The notes under the pieces: model-generated
What the model was told of the DNA's origin: nothing
The model's input: the letters and a program-made list of their open reading frames with translations, nothing else
The model's database searches: none
Assembly: GCA_019359235.1 (NCBI GenBank)
Contig: JAHHHT010000021.1
Coordinates: 62,001 to 126,000, forward strand
From: Oscillatoria princeps RMCB-10
Lineage (GTDB): Bacteria; Cyanobacteriota; Cyanobacteriia; Cyanobacteriales; Oscillatoriaceae
Direction of reading: 5' to 3'
DNA length: 64,000 nt
Part shown: piece by piece, positions 50,495-60,185 of the stretch
Position numbering within the stretch: position 1 is the stretch's first letter
Layout of the letters: every line of letters starts with the position of its first letter
Program-made: the position numbers and the translations under genes

Positions 50495-51159
50495 TTGCGC
50501 TCACCCAAAGTTTCCTAGAAATTATATCCTATTTTTTGCCTAAATCGTCAGGCGAACGCTTCTGCTAAGAAACTTCCACGATCGCCGGGAAAGCTGCCGC
50601 GAAAATCCCTCCCCACAGGAGTAAAGCCGTACAGTCGCACCCAGAAACCCGCCCTTTCAAGCGCCGGTGTGACGGAAGTTGCGCACTGAGGACGGTAGAG
50701 CAGTGTTCCCGTCTGTCAGAACCATTCTCGTCGCTACGGGTGAGCGCTCTCCGGAGTGCGGCTGCCTTACCTGCTGTATCGAGCTGCAACGCCCACGCCA
50801 AAAGCCTTTGCGCCCCACCCCCCGCAAGGGAGCCTGCTCCGGAAGTAGCAAGCAGCCGTGCGGGAGCGACAGTGCTGTTAATTGCTGTTAGCTGTTAGCA
50901 ATTTCCCCAACTGTGCCGGTGAGCCGCACGAGCCGGTGTATAGAGAAACTGAACAGCCGGCGGCTGCAGCTCGGCTCGTGAATTTTTAGCTGTTAGCTGT
51001 TAGCAATTTTACCAATTGTGCCGGCGAGTTTAAAAAGCCGGCGTATAGAGAAACTGAACAGCCGGTGCGAGGCGCACGAGCCATTTAGGGGGGCGATTTT
51101 TGCCAAGTGCAATCGCACTCTACATAATTCAGCTATACAATCAAATAAAGGCCAAGAAA
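50495..51159. other. intergenic region with a tandem duplication
   Basis: Two direct copies of a 73-bp sequence lie at 50888-50960 and 50993-51065 (see repeat entry). The region from 50565 to 50850 has no convincing gene on either strand. Confidence 0.5.
50888..51065 (+). repeat. two 73-bp direct repeats, 105-bp period
   Basis: Both copies start TTAGCTGTTAGCAATTT and end GTATAGAGAAACTGAACAGCC. They lie 95 bp upstream of the amidase start, where they could duplicate promoter or leader elements. Confidence 0.8.
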
Positions 51160-52230
51160 ATGGGTCAAAACATCAAAAAGATTTACCTGCACTGGACAGC
51201 CACAGATTACTACTGGGCGCAACAGGGCCACTATCACACCGTCATTTTAGGGAATGGCGCAGTTAAACATCTCACCGGCTACGACCAGCCGCTCAAAGAA
51301 CACACAGCAGGGCGCAATGAAGAGTCGGTTTCTATCGCTATATCCTGTATGGGCGACAGAGGTTGGGAAGACTACCCTCCCACAAATATTCAAATTGAAA
51401 ATATGTGTAAGGAAGCCGCTCAACTCGCCTTTAAATTAGGCTGGAAGCCAGAAGAGATAACCATTACTCGCGTAATGACTCACGCGGAAGCAGCGGCAAA
51501 TCGCGACTTCCCCCTCGAAAAAGCCAAGCTGGTCTCAGAGTGGAAGTGGCCAAGTTCCACACCGCAAGTTGAGGAATATGTGCGCAAAGCTCGCGAGTTG
51601 GGTATGCCCCACGAAAACTATGGCCCCTATTCTTGGTTTGACAGCTGGCCCGGGGGATTTGTCGAGCGCTGGGATTTGTGGCAGCTGAAACCCTCCGATC
51701 CCGAAGGTAAGGCAGGATTTATCTTGCGGGATAAAATAAAAAAATACCTGAGTCAGATGTCGGTTCCAGAAATCAGCGTCAACTCACCGGCACCGCCGGC
51801 GGGGAAATCGAATGAATGCAAGATATATCTGGAGTCTCAGTTAGTGACCACCGGCTACCTGTTGCCCGACAATCGTTGCTACGCTCAGCTTTCTAAACTG
51901 GCAGCCGCCTATGGCGTTCCCGTCACCTTTAGCAAAGATCACCAGTGCGTTAATTTACTGACGACTAAATTCAAACCCAAGTATCTTGCTGATTCTCCTC
52001 TTATCTCCGGATACCCCGTTGTAGATGTTTACATGAACCGGCCACAAGACGCCGAAGGAGAAACCATTAGTGACCCTAAGTATCCCGTTCGGCCTTTCAT
52101 GCAAGGCATCATTATTAATAATTTAACCTATGTCTTGATGGCTGATTTTTGCAAGGAGTTAGGCATTCCATTCACCTATCGAAACTCTGACCGTTCTATT
52201 CGTCTGAATGCCGCACCGGCCACCCAGTGA
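51160..52230 (+). CDS. N-acetylmuramoyl-L-alanine amidase (Amidase_2/PGRP type)
   Basis: The N-terminal half is an Amidase_2 fold: first zinc His in KIYLHWTATDYYW, EHTAGRNEESVSIAISCMGD, second His in VMTHAEAAANRD and the Asp of ERWDLWQL. These cut the bond between muramic acid and peptide stems. The C-terminal half (about 220-356) has two short motifs with the pattern YLLPDNRCYAQLSKLAAAYG and GIIINNLTYVLMADFCKELG, similar to copper-amine-oxidase-N or stalk-type domains found on envelope enzymes. No signal peptide is apparent from the ATG at 51160; the frame upstream to 51100 does not add one. Substrate and location are therefore open. Confidence 0.83.
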   Translation: MGQNIKKIYLHWTATDYYWAQQGHYHTVILGNGAVKHLTGYDQPLKEHTAGRNEESVSIAISCMGDRGWEDYPPTNIQIENMCKEAAQLAFKLGWKPEEITITRVMTHAEAAANRDFPLEKAKLVSEWKWPSSTPQVEEYVRKARELGMPHENYGPYSWFDSWPGGFVERWDLWQLKPSDPEGKAGFILRDKIKKYLSQMSVPEISVNSPAPPAGKSNECKIYLESQLVTTGYLLPDNRCYAQLSKLAAAYGVPVTFSKDHQCVNLLTTKFKPKYLADSPLISGYPVVDVYMNRPQDAEGETISDPKYPVRPFMQGIIINNLTYVLMADFCKELGIPFTYRNSDRSIRLNAAPATQ

Positions 52231-52310
52231 TAGCTGAGCGCATCCGCCGGTTAGATTGAGAGTTCAGCCCCGACGGGCTGCTGCTGGCAATCCGGGTGTC
52301 TAAACAGAGA

Positions 52311-52357
52311 GAGGAGGCAGTTGGGCGCTTTTTCGCGCCAGCTTCCTCCTCATTTTT
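52311..52357 (+). terminator. terminator of the amidase gene
   Basis: Arms GAGGAGGCAG...GGGCGC and GCGCC...CTTCCTCCTC form a long stem followed by ATTTTTA, 80 bp after the amidase stop. Confidence 0.75.
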
Positions 52358-52401
52358 ATGGAGTTCTGAAGGCGATTTTGTGTCGCCTCCAAAACGGTTG
52401 A

Positions 52402-53271
52402 CTACGCCGCAGCTTTAACCGGACAGTCAGGAGTGACGTAGACAGTATTTGAAGACAGCGGACTCCGGATATAGCCGCAACTTTCTAAGAAATCCACAAT
52501 TGTCTTTTCTGACAGCCCGCGCTTGGCGAGATGCTGGGGGTGAAGCTCTAGGGCAATTGCTTTGACTCGGTGAGACTGGAAAAGGTCAGGGCTTCCCAGA
52601 ATCGCCTCATACTCATATCCTTCAATATCCACCTTCAGCAGGTCACAGGTGGTGAGTCCTTGCTGCTCAAAGATGTCTTTCAGCGGTAATGCGGGTATTT
52701 CTTGCGTGGGCTGCGAGAATCGCGAAATCTTTACCGCTGAAGTCGAGCCGGTGTTCATGTCTGCTGAAATGAAAATCTTCATCGTTCCGGGTTTATCTGA
52801 AACGGCTACCTGCACGAGAGTAACATTCTCACAGCCATTTAAACTTAGATTTTTCCTGACGATTGGTTGCAGGCGATCTTGAGGTTCCACCGCAATCACC
52901 TTCCCACTGCTTCCAAGCAGCTGGGAAGCAATAGCCGTAAAATACCCTTCATTAGCTCCCAGCTCTACCAAAATGTTTCCCGGTTTCAGATAGGTTTTTA
53001 GAACCTTAATCATTTCCCGTTCGTACACGCCATTAAAAAAGAGCTCGTATCCCAGGTAAGAGGCAATGTCTGCATAAAAAATACCATCGGGAGTTGCCAC
53101 CTCTGTGCGGCTGAATCTCAAGAGTTGTTTGAGGGAAGATGCGACGAACTCGGGACGCACCTTCCTGAGCAGTCCAGCCGTGTGCCGGTGCAGCCAGCTT
53201 ACTGAACCGTCACTGCTATTCGGAGAGGATAAAGTTTTGCTGGTGGTCGGGGAGTTTATACGGTTGGGCAT
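52402..53271 (-). CDS. FkbM-family methyltransferase
   Basis: This 289-residue SAM-dependent methyltransferase has motif I in NILVELGANEGYFTAIASQLLG, the acidic VIAVEPQDRLQPIVRKNL, and the FkbM block DLLKVDIEGYEYEAILG. FkbM enzymes O-methylate sugars or polyketides, often in surface polysaccharide synthesis. The N-terminal 60 residues are variable. It converges with the amidase gene and lies 154 bp downstream of nadK on the same strand. The substrate is unknown. Confidence 0.87.
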   Translation of the reverse strand: MPNRINSPTTSKTLSSPNSSDGSVSWLHRHTAGLLRKVRPEFVASSLKQLLRFSRTEVATPDGIFYADIASYLGYELFFNGVYEREMIKVLKTYLKPGNILVELGANEGYFTAIASQLLGSSGKVIAVEPQDRLQPIVRKNLSLNGCENVTLVQVAVSDKPGTMKIFISADMNTGSTSAVKISRFSQPTQEIPALPLKDIFEQQGLTTCDLLKVDIEGYEYEAILGSPDLFQSHRVKAIALELHPQHLAKRGLSEKTIVDFLESCGYIRSPLSSNTVYVTPDCPVKAAA

Positions 53272-53425
53272 AAGTGTCTGACTGGCTGAAAAAATCGGGA
53301 AAGCTTAAAACGTTATGGTAATCTCCCTGATTGTAGCCTAAATCGTGCCGAACCTCAGACTTTCCCGGATTTTTTTATGAATTTTCCCGCTTTATGAATC
53401 AAGCCGGCGGAAATCTTGCATCTTT

Positions 53426-54346
53426 CTAATTGCGGTGATTGTTGCTGTAGCGAATCCTCGCTCCCGCCCAGTGCAGCTTTTCCCGCAGCGTCTGATAATA
53501 GGAATAATTTTCCCGCAAAATAATAAACTTGGCGTAACAGTCCGCCATCCGCACGTCCACCCGCTGTCCGGGCCAGATGGAAGTGGCCAGCACCCCATCC
53601 ATCCACAGCTTGGTGTTCAGATCCCGATCTGCCAGAGGCCAAATGCTGACCACCGAGCCGGGAGGCAGGACAATGGGGCGACTGGAGAGACTCAGGGGGC
53701 AGATAGGCGTCACCGCAATCGCTTCCATGCCATCGTGCATAATCGGGCCATTTGCCGAAGCCGTATAGCAAGTGGAGCCGGTGGGAGTGGCCACAATCAG
53801 CCCATCCCCCTGGTACTGATCCACCACCTCCCCATCCACCTCCATTTCCAGAATCGAAGTGGGGATGCGGTCAAGAGCAGCCGGCTTGACACACATCTCA
53901 TTTAGTGCTAGATATCTGTCGCTTGCCGGTTCGCGGTTCTCGCGCCCCCCCTCAAACAGCATCGCTTGCAGCATCATCCGCCGCTGAACGGCATAGCGAT
54001 CCTCCTGAAGCCGGTCCCAAACCGCCTCACTGTCAAGCAATAACTCAGCGTGCTCTGTCAAAAACCCCAGATGGCCACCCACATTGACTGCCAAAATCGG
54101 GATGCCATCGGGAGCCACCTCTCTTGCTGCTGTCAGCGCCGTGCCATCTCCACCTAAGACGAGCGCCAGATCGATCGGTTGCGCCGCCGACGCCAAAAAA
54201 ACCGGATAGGGATTATCTTTCGGCCCACTCGGCCCCATCAGCACCTGGCACCCGCGACTTTCCAGCTGTCGCGCCCATTTTTCTGCCAAGCGCCGGCTCA
54301 GGGCGTCTCCCGCTTTGTGAGCAATAATAACCTGTTTTAGCTGCAC
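53426..54346 (-). CDS. nadK: NAD kinase
   Basis: NAD kinase makes NADP from NAD and ATP. The family motifs are present: LVLGGDGTALTAAR (catalytic Asp), LAVNVGGHLGFLTE, YLALNEMCVKP and DGLIVATPTGSTCYTASANGPI. I set the start at the GTG at 54346 (VQLKQVIIAHKAGDALS, 306 residues); the frame is open to 54457, but that part is encoded by GCAGATAAACGCAGAT repeats and unrelated to NadK. Cyanobacteria carry two NAD kinases, and which one this is cannot be fixed by eye. Confidence 0.92.
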   Translation of the reverse strand: MQLKQVIIAHKAGDALSRRLAEKWARQLESRGCQVLMGPSGPKDNPYPVFLASAAQPIDLALVLGGDGTALTAAREVAPDGIPILAVNVGGHLGFLTEHAELLLDSEAVWDRLQEDRYAVQRRMMLQAMLFEGGRENREPASDRYLALNEMCVKPAALDRIPTSILEMEVDGEVVDQYQGDGLIVATPTGSTCYTASANGPIMHDGMEAIAVTPICPLSLSSRPIVLPPGSVVSIWPLADRDLNTKLWMDGVLATSIWPGQRVDVRMADCYAKFIILRENYSYYQTLREKLHWAGARIRYSNNHRN

Positions 54347-54393
54347 GTTATAGGGTTTAAGGTTTTTATATATTAATATTATATTTTTGAAAC

Positions 54394-54420
54394 CGCAGAT
54401 AAACGCAGATAAACGCAGAT
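54394..54420. repeat. GCAGATAAAC tandem repeat upstream of nadK
   Basis: GCAGATAAACGCAGATAAAC plus a third GCAGAT form a short tandem block, related to one at about 32140. Confidence 0.75.
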
Positions 54421-54518
54421 AGATATAATCTGCGTATCCTGCGGGAAGCCGGCACAAACAGAGACGCTGCGGCGCGGCTGCATCCGGGTTTATCTGCGGC
54501 TGACAAGCCCAAATCGTA

Positions 54519-54618
54519 GGACTTACGCAGAAACAGGGTTTCTGAACCAGAAGTCAAGACTATCAGCCCTCGTTCCAGAACCAGAAACCCGGTTTCTTTC
54601 ATAGTTGTGCGTAAGTCC
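54519..54618. mobile_element. MITE-like 100-bp element
   Basis: Terminal inverted repeats GGACTTACGCA and TGCGTAAGTCC bound a 100-bp non-coding element whose interior contains CAGAAACAGGGTTTCTG and AGAAACCCGGTTTCTT. It lies between the nadK 5' leader and the ndhE 3' end, 15 bp from the ndhE stop. The GGACTTACGCA end suggests a miniature inverted-repeat element, but no parent transposase is in the window. Confidence 0.65.
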
Positions 54619-54632
54619 CGATCGAATAGATG

Positions 54633-54944
54633 TCACCACTTGAGCAGGTTAAACTGCTCCATATCCACCGTATCGCGGTTGCGATAGATGGCCAGAACAA
54701 TCGCCAGACCCACTGCCGCCTCAGCAGCCGCCACTGTAATCACAAACACGGAAAACACCTGGCCTTTGATATTTTGCGGGTCTATGAAGTTGGAAAAACC
54801 CATTAAATTCAGATTGACAGCATTGAGCAGCAACTCAATCGACATCAGCACCCGAACCGCGTTGCGGCTGGTAATCAAACCGTAAATGCCAATGCAGAAA
54901 AGCGCTGCCGCTAACAATAGGAAATACTGGAGTTGCAGTTGCAT
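54633..54944 (-). CDS. ndhE: NDH-1 subunit E (NuoK-like)
   Basis: The 103-residue product has three membrane helices and the conserved [41 protein letters not shown] segment with the buried Glu of [11 protein letters not shown], and ends MEQFNLLKW. It is a proton-channel subunit of the membrane arm of the thylakoid NDH-1 complex, which drives cyclic electron flow and respiration. It is the last gene of the leftward ndhA-ndhI-ndhG-ndhE group, 115 bp after ndhG, a spacing that contains a GCAGGCG hairpin repeat. Confidence 0.95.
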   Translation of the reverse strand: MQLQLQYFLLLAAALFCIGIYGLITSRNAVRVLMSIELLLNAVNLNLMGFSNFIDPQNIKGQVFSVFVITVAAAEAAVGLAIVLAIYRNRDTVDMEQFNLLKW

Positions 54945-55021
54945 GAGCCCTCTTACTTTGTACGATATGCCCGCAGGCTGTGCGCCTTACCCGAGCTAAA
55001 ATTCTTCAGACCGCACCTGGA

Positions 55022-55042
55022 GCGCAGGCGTCTCGCCTGCGC
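55022..55042. repeat. GCGCAGGCG hairpin repeat
   Basis: Arms GCGCAGGCG and CGCCTGCGC around TCT, between ndhG and ndhE. A sibling with GGCAGGCG-AGA-CGCCTGCC is at 32206-32228. Confidence 0.75.
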
Positions 55043-55059
55043 CACACAGCCTGTCTCAT

Positions 55060-55677
55060 TCAGGGAGATGGAGTGCGATCTTTCGATGCGGCTACCAGTT
55101 CGCGAGGGCGCTCTGGCAAAGTCAGCACCGGCGGCTGAGACAGATCCGGAGAAATCTCCTCCGGCACAAAATCCCGACGCGCCAAAATAATCGCGCCCAC
55201 CATCGCCATCAGCAACAGAACAGATGCCAGCTCAAACGGCAGCAAAAAGTCGCTGAAGAAATGCTCTGCGATCACCACAATCGAAGAATTTCCAGCAGCA
55301 GGAGCCGCTGACACCGCCCAGGGAGTGGACAGAACCATCGCGCTCAGCAGCGCAAAGGTGCCGGCACAAACCAGCGCCGTTGCCCCCTTGCGAATCCAGG
55401 CATTAGCAAGGGATGGAAAATCCTCCCGCTTGTTCACCAGCATAATGGCAAACAGAATCAGCACATTAACTGCGCCCACATAGATCAGCACCTGCGCCGC
55501 CGCCACAAAATCGGCATTCAGCAACAGGTACATCCCGGCAATGCTGATAAAAACGCCCCCCAGCAAAAAGGCTGAGTACACAATATTGGAAAACAGCACC
55601 ACCCCCAAAGCCGCTCCAATCATCATCACAGCCAGCAAGCCAAACGAAACAATCTGAACGCCTTCGGCTAAATTCAC
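55060..55677 (-). CDS. ndhG: NDH-1 subunit G (NuoJ-like)
   Basis: This 205-residue membrane protein with five predicted helices carries LLGGVFISIAGMYLLLNADFVAAAQVLIYVGAVNVLILFAIMLVN, the conserved NuoJ/NdhG core with the pi-bulge Tyr. It is part of the membrane arm of NDH-1. The C-terminal tail (PERPRELVAASKDRTPSP) is cytoplasmic and variable. It follows ndhI after 91 bp and precedes ndhE. Confidence 0.94.
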   Translation of the reverse strand: MNLAEGVQIVSFGLLAVMMIGAALGVVLFSNIVYSAFLLGGVFISIAGMYLLLNADFVAAAQVLIYVGAVNVLILFAIMLVNKREDFPSLANAWIRKGATALVCAGTFALLSAMVLSTPWAVSAAPAAGNSSIVVIAEHFFSDFLLPFELASVLLLMAMVGAIILARRDFVPEEISPDLSQPPVLTLPERPRELVAASKDRTPSP

Positions 55678-55768
55678 TTCTTTGTCCTTTCTCCTCTGTC
55701 CTTTATCCTTTGCTTGTGGCCAGTTGCTAGGAGAGCTTGCTAGCCCCTAGCCCAAACGCGCCCGTACC

Positions 55769-56353
55769 CTACTTTTCCATTTGCTCCAGAATTTCCTCTG
55801 GGCGCTGACCGGCGCGACGGGAGTTCGCCGGCAAATCGTGAGGTTCCGTCACCCCCTTCGGCAGATAAGCCAGCTCTCGAAGCGGCGTCACCATCGGGTC
55901 GAGAGTCACCTTATAAGGCAACCGTCCCAGGGCGACACTATCATAGTTCAACTCGTGCCGGTCATACGCCGCCAGTTCGTACTCTTCTGTCATAGACAAA
56001 CAGTTCGTCGGGCAATATTCCACACAGTTGCCGCAAAAGATACAAACCCCAAAATCAATACTGTAATGCTTCAGCTGTTTCTTCTTCGTCTCCTTATTGA
56101 ACTCCCAGTCCACCACCGGCAGGTTGATCGGACACACCCGCACGCACACTTCGCAAGAAATGCACTTGTCAAACTCAAAGTGAATCCTGCCCCGGAAACG
56201 CTCCGAAGGAATCAGCTTCTCATAAGGATACTGCACCGTAATCGGACGCCGGCGCATGTGGTCAAACGTCACCGACAGCCCCTGACCGATATACTTAGCA
56301 GCTTGAATCGCCTCTTTCGTGTAATCGCCAACTTGGTTGAGGAACTTTAGCAT
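55769..56353 (-). CDS. ndhI: NDH-1 subunit I, 4Fe-4S ferredoxin-like
   Basis: NdhI carries two [4Fe-4S] clusters that pass electrons in the peripheral arm of NDH-1. Both motifs are complete: [12 protein letters not shown] and [12 protein letters not shown]. The N-terminal amphipathic region ([20 protein letters not shown]) and [23 protein letters not shown] are conserved in cyanobacteria. The 194-residue length is normal. It lies 169 bp after ndhA; that gap contains a GGCGTCCTTGGCGTCTATGG repeat. Confidence 0.95.
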   Translation of the reverse strand: MLKFLNQVGDYTKEAIQAAKYIGQGLSVTFDHMRRRPITVQYPYEKLIPSERFRGRIHFEFDKCISCEVCVRVCPINLPVVDWEFNKETKKKQLKHYSIDFGVCIFCGNCVEYCPTNCLSMTEEYELAAYDRHELNYDSVALGRLPYKVTLDPMVTPLRELAYLPKGVTEPHDLPANSRRAGQRPEEILEQMEK

Positions 56354-56481
56354 CGCGCTCTCACTCTCTCTTTCTTAGCTAACCGCTTAAAACTATCAGC
56401 TTCCAGCTCTTTTTCCTGTCAGATAAAGTTAGGAGCCTTGAAGAATGAGCCTCTCAAAAACTCAAACCCCAAAACCCTCTC

Positions 56482-56518
56482 TGTCCTTGGCGTCCTTGGC
56501 GTCTATGGCGGTTCCTTT
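56482..56518. repeat. GGCGTCTATGGCGG dispersed repeat
   Basis: This copy of CTTGGCGTCTATGGCGGTT type lies between ndhA and ndhI. It is related to the ends of the elements at 5327-5406 and 10104-10162. Confidence 0.6.
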
Positions 56519-56522
56519 CTAA

Positions 56523-57641
56523 TTAACCCCCAAAAGCAAAAGGAAAAGCCAACTTCAAACCGGCAGTCAGCAGCAGATTCACCAGAGCGACTGGCAGCAG
56601 GAACTTCCAGCCCAGATCCAGAAGCTGGTCAATGCGGACTCTCGGCACAGTCCAGCGCAGCAGAATTGCCAGGAACACAAAAAAGTAAGCTTTCAGCAGA
56701 GTCATGGTAATTCCCAGCGTCGCCGTCACTATCTGCAGCCAAGGCGTCGTCTCGCTCACGCCCAACCAGCCAGCCAGCAACCCAACTGGAATCGGGAACT
56801 CCCACCCGCCCAGGTACAGAACTGCAACCAGCAGGGAAGAGAGAACCAGGTTGACATAGGACGCCAAATAATACAAAGCGAACTTCATGCCGGTATACTC
56901 AGTCTGGTATCCTGCCACCAGTTCTTCTTCTGCTTCTGGCAAGTCAAAGGGAAGGCGCTCGCATTCTGCCAGCACTGCAATCCAAAAGATCAGGAAGCCG
57001 ACCGGCTGACGCCAGATATTCCAGCCCAGAATGCCGTAGCCCGATTGCTGCTGCACGATGTCGATGGTGCTCAGGCTGTTGGACATCATAACGATGGCCA
57101 GCACGCTCAGCGCCAGGGGAATCTCGTAACTGATCGACTGCGCCGCCGCCCGCAATCCGCCCAGCAGGGAGTATTTGTTGTTGGATGCGTAGCCTGACAT
57201 CAGCAAGCCAATCGGCTGAATGCTGGACAGGGCAATCCACAAAAACACTGCCGTTCCCACATTGCCGACGATCAGGTTCTGTCCGAACGGCACGATCAGG
57301 TAGGACACAAACACTGGAATCACGACTATAATCGGCCCCAGGGTGAATAGCAGCGCGTCGGCTTTCACCGGCACGATATCCTCTTTGAACAGCAGCTTCA
57401 GTCCGTCCGCCGCCGGTTGCAGCACGCCCAGAGGGCCGGCAAATTCTGGACCAATCCGCTGTTGGACTGCGGCTGAAATTTTTCGCTCCAGCCAGACGGT
57501 CACCAGCACCCCCACCGTTGCCCCGACGAGCATCAGCAACATCGGCAGCGGTATCCAGATCACTTTGGCCACCTCCGCCGGCACCCCCAAATCCTTGAGG
57601 GCTTGTATAAAACTTCCTTGCAGGTCGATTCCTGGGTTCAT
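56523..57641 (-). CDS. ndhA: NDH-1 subunit A (NuoH-like)
   Basis: This 372-residue protein has about eight membrane helices. The quinone-site segment [39 protein letters not shown] and the [24 protein letters not shown] loop are diagnostic of the NuoH/NdhA subunit at the junction between arms. It is first in the leftward ndhA-I-G-E group; the 643-bp region upstream separates it from gltA and should contain its promoter. Confidence 0.96.
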   Translation of the reverse strand: MNPGIDLQGSFIQALKDLGVPAEVAKVIWIPLPMLLMLVGATVGVLVTVWLERKISAAVQQRIGPEFAGPLGVLQPAADGLKLLFKEDIVPVKADALLFTLGPIIVVIPVFVSYLIVPFGQNLIVGNVGTAVFLWIALSSIQPIGLLMSGYASNNKYSLLGGLRAAAQSISYEIPLALSVLAIVMMSNSLSTIDIVQQQSGYGILGWNIWRQPVGFLIFWIAVLAECERLPFDLPEAEEELVAGYQTEYTGMKFALYYLASYVNLVLSSLLVAVLYLGGWEFPIPVGLLAGWLGVSETTPWLQIVTATLGITMTLLKAYFFVFLAILLRWTVPRVRIDQLLDLGWKFLLPVALVNLLLTAGLKLAFPFAFGG

Positions 57642-58284
57642 GTTTCCCGTTTAGATGACAGATTATGAAGATTTTTTACTGCCCCACCGCATTCCAGTAT
57701 ATCGCTGTGGGAGCATCAAGGGTTGTGCAAGCGTTGCCCAAATGAATGCGATAATGGTTGCAGCAGGCGGCAGGAGAAGAATATTTTTGGCCAGCTGAAT
57801 CCCGGCAACGGGATTGAAACTCTCCAATCAGACATCCTCCTGACCTGCCATTGTAAATTTTTATTGTAAATATTGAAAATTTTCCACTAAAGCTGTATAA
57901 TATCCTTCCCGCCAGCGTCGTGATGGTTTGTAGCGGGCGCAGAGCGGGCCCCAAGCGCTCCCAGATGTGGGGGTCGGTTTAGCCGAGATATCTGTGGGGA
58001 GCGAACAGGGGAGGGGTTTTTATATGTTGCAGAGCAATGGCGCTCAGTTCGTTGTTCGCCAATCCCTGTCAGCGATTGAAATTAGCGCTTTCCCCAAGCG
58101 GGCTTTGGGGTTGGGCGCAGTCAGGGCGCGTCAGGCTTGGCGAGAGATATTCCGGTTGTTTAGTTTCTAAAAATATAAGGGGGTGTAAACCAGGAATTGC
58201 TTTTAATATTGACGATTCCCGATTTTGCACCCTACCCTATTAAATGAGTAATCTATCTAAAGTGATAGTACCGTTTTCCACCGG
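57642..58284. promoter_or_regulatory. region upstream of ndhA
   Basis: These 643 bp between gltA and ndhA hold a solitary CRISPR-repeat-like 24-mer (57797-57820) and no supported gene. The AT-rich part at 57850-57905 is the best place for the ndhA promoter. Confidence 0.4.
57797..57820 (-). repeat. solitary CRISPR-repeat-like element
   Basis: On the minus strand it reads GTTTCAATCCCG, TTGC, CGGGATTC, matching 24206-24229 except for the four loop bases. Only one copy is here and there are no spacers. Confidence 0.55.
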
Positions 58285-59442
58285 CTAGCGCTCTTCCATA
58301 GGAACGTAGGGAGCGCTGTGAGAGCCGGTGTAAATCTGGGTGGGCCGGTAAATGCGGTTTTCTCCCAGCTGCTCTTTCCAGTGAGCCAGCCAGCCGGCGA
58401 CGCGGGCGATGGCAAACACCGGCGTGAACAAATCATCCGGAATGCCCAGTTTCCGGTAAACCAGACCCGAGTAGAAATCGATATTGGCGTACACCCCTTT
58501 GTGAGCTAATTTTTCCTCAACAATGCGCTCCAGCTCCAGGGCAACGTCGTAGTAGCGGTCGTGGCCAAACTTCTCGAACAGCTGTTCCGCCAAGTGTTGC
58601 AGGATAGTGGCTCGCGGGTCTTTAACCTTGTACACCCGGTGGCCAAAGCCCATAATTTTGGCTTTGCGCTCGATGCAATCGTCCACATAGGCCCGGACAT
58701 TATCCACCGTGCCAATTTGCTCCAACATAGTCATCACTTCTTCATTGGCACCCCCGTGCAGCGGGCCGGCCAAAGTCCCCACGGCTGAGGCGATCACGGC
58801 GTAGGGGTCAGTCAGCGTGGAAGCCGTCACCCGTGCCGAGAAGGTGGAAGCATTCATGGTGTGTTCCGCGTGCAGCGTCAGACACACATCAAAGGCGTGA
58901 GCCGCCAGGGGGTCTGGCTCCTGCTCCTTGAGCATGTAAAGGAAATTAGCCGAATAGTCCAAGTCATCGCGAGGCTGCACCGGGTCGTTGCCCTTGCGCA
59001 TCAGCTGGAAAGCCGCCACCATTGTGGGAATTTTGGCCAGCAGCCGCACCACTGCTGCCCGGATGTAGGCGGGGTCATCCAAAGCGCGGCGGGAATAGTA
59101 CAAACCGAGGGCAGCCGCACAAGCTTGCAGGGCGTCCATCGGGTGGCCGCTTTCCGGAAAGCATTTCATCATGTCCCGGATGCGGTACTTAATCCGCCGG
59201 TGGTAGCGGATTTTATGCTCGAAGGCTTCCAGTTCTTCCTTGGTGGGAAGTTCCCCCCAGATCAGCAGATAGGAAGTTTCCAGAAAGGTGCTTTTTGCTG
59301 CCAGCTCTTGGATAGGAATCCCCCGATATTCCAGCACTCCTTTCTTGCCATCGACGTAGCTGATGCTGGACATCGTAGCGGGAACACCTTCCAATCCGGG
59401 CTTAAATTCCAAACCTGTCTTGACTTCGTTGGCGACAGTCAT
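58285..59442 (-). CDS. gltA: citrate synthase
   Basis: This enzyme condenses oxaloacetate with acetyl-CoA. Catalytic and binding segments are visible: LTLHAEHTMNASTFSARV (first His), AGPLHGGANEEVMTMLEQ, IMGFGHRVYKVKDPRA (second His) and ANIDFYSGLVYRKLGIP (Asp). I use the ATG at 59442 (MTVANEVKTGLEFKPGLEG, 385 residues), which fits the family; the frame is open to 59517. It lies upstream of ndhA on the same strand, a gene order I recognise from other cyanobacteria. Confidence 0.95.
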   Translation of the reverse strand: MTVANEVKTGLEFKPGLEGVPATMSSISYVDGKKGVLEYRGIPIQELAAKSTFLETSYLLIWGELPTKEELEAFEHKIRYHRRIKYRIRDMMKCFPESGHPMDALQACAAALGLYYSRRALDDPAYIRAAVVRLLAKIPTMVAAFQLMRKGNDPVQPRDDLDYSANFLYMLKEQEPDPLAAHAFDVCLTLHAEHTMNASTFSARVTASTLTDPYAVIASAVGTLAGPLHGGANEEVMTMLEQIGTVDNVRAYVDDCIERKAKIMGFGHRVYKVKDPRATILQHLAEQLFEKFGHDRYYDVALELERIVEEKLAHKGVYANIDFYSGLVYRKLGIPDDLFTPVFAIARVAGWLAHWKEQLGENRIYRPTQIYTGSHSAPYVPMEER

Positions 59443-59535
59443 TGCTCTACCCTTTGCTTTTGTGGTGTCTACTTTGGCTAACTTACCAGAAGCTATACTT
59501 CGGTTGCTTTTTCGCAAGGATTATTTAATACCCCG

Positions 59536-60039
59536 TCACAGTGCCAGCAACTTGGGCGAGGTCAGCCAGAACATCGCGCAGCGACCGGCGGCGGTGCCGG
59601 TGTCGGGGAGGAGCAACCCAATGATGCCCGCCTTTTTCAGCACCAGTCCCTGTCGCGCTTCCCCCCATACCAAGATTTCCGCCCAGTTTCCCAAATCCGG
59701 TTGGTGGCCAACCAGTGCCAAGCTGCTGCCACCCCCATCGCGCCACCTGTCTAATGTCTCCAGCCAGCTGTTGATCTCCCCACCGGGTGCCAGACAGGCA
59801 GATTCCTCTATTTTGTCAGACAGGCCGGCAGACCGCAGAATTTCAGCGGTTTGCCGCGCCCGCACCAGCGGACTGGTCAAAATCAGTGAGAAGCGGATCT
59901 CCAGCTCCCGCAGCTTCTTGGCCACTTGCTTAGTTTTGCCAGCGCCCTCCTCCGTGAGCGCTCGCTCCTCGTCTTTTTCCCCGTCAAGCCGGTCAGCTGC
60001 TATTCCGTGACGGATTAAATACAGTTTTGCGGTCGCCAC
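59536..60039 (-). CDS. sixA: SixA-type phosphohistidine phosphatase
   Basis: This short histidine-phosphatase-superfamily protein (167 residues) has the RHG motif LYLIRHGIAADRLDGE, the TSPLVRARQTAEIL second Arg and the catalytic His in LALVGHQPDLGNW. SixA acts on phosphorylated His of phosphorelay proteins. I set the start at the GTG at 60039, with GGAAG upstream; a longer start at 60075 adds only basic residues. It lies about 90 bp downstream of a divergent-free gap after gltA on the same strand. Confidence 0.86.
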   Translation of the reverse strand: MATAKLYLIRHGIAADRLDGEKDEERALTEEGAGKTKQVAKKLRELEIRFSLILTSPLVRARQTAEILRSAGLSDKIEESACLAPGGEINSWLETLDRWRDGGGSSLALVGHQPDLGNWAEILVWGEARQGLVLKKAGIIGLLLPDTGTAAGRCAMFWLTSPKLLAL

Positions 60040-60185
60040 TTGCTTCTTCCCAGAACGCTTATTTACTCTTGGCAATCGGTCATTGAAAAGTGTAAATTTG
60101 TAAAAATTGTAACAGAAAACGGTGAGCCGCTGGGGTAATAAGCGATAAATCGCGTCTCGGCAAGAATTTCCGATTGCCGCCCCAC

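Noticed and set aside
54347-54457. N-terminal extension of NAD kinase to 54457
   Set aside because: The added residues come from GCAGATAAAC repeats and do not match NAD kinases; the GTG at 54346 fits the family.
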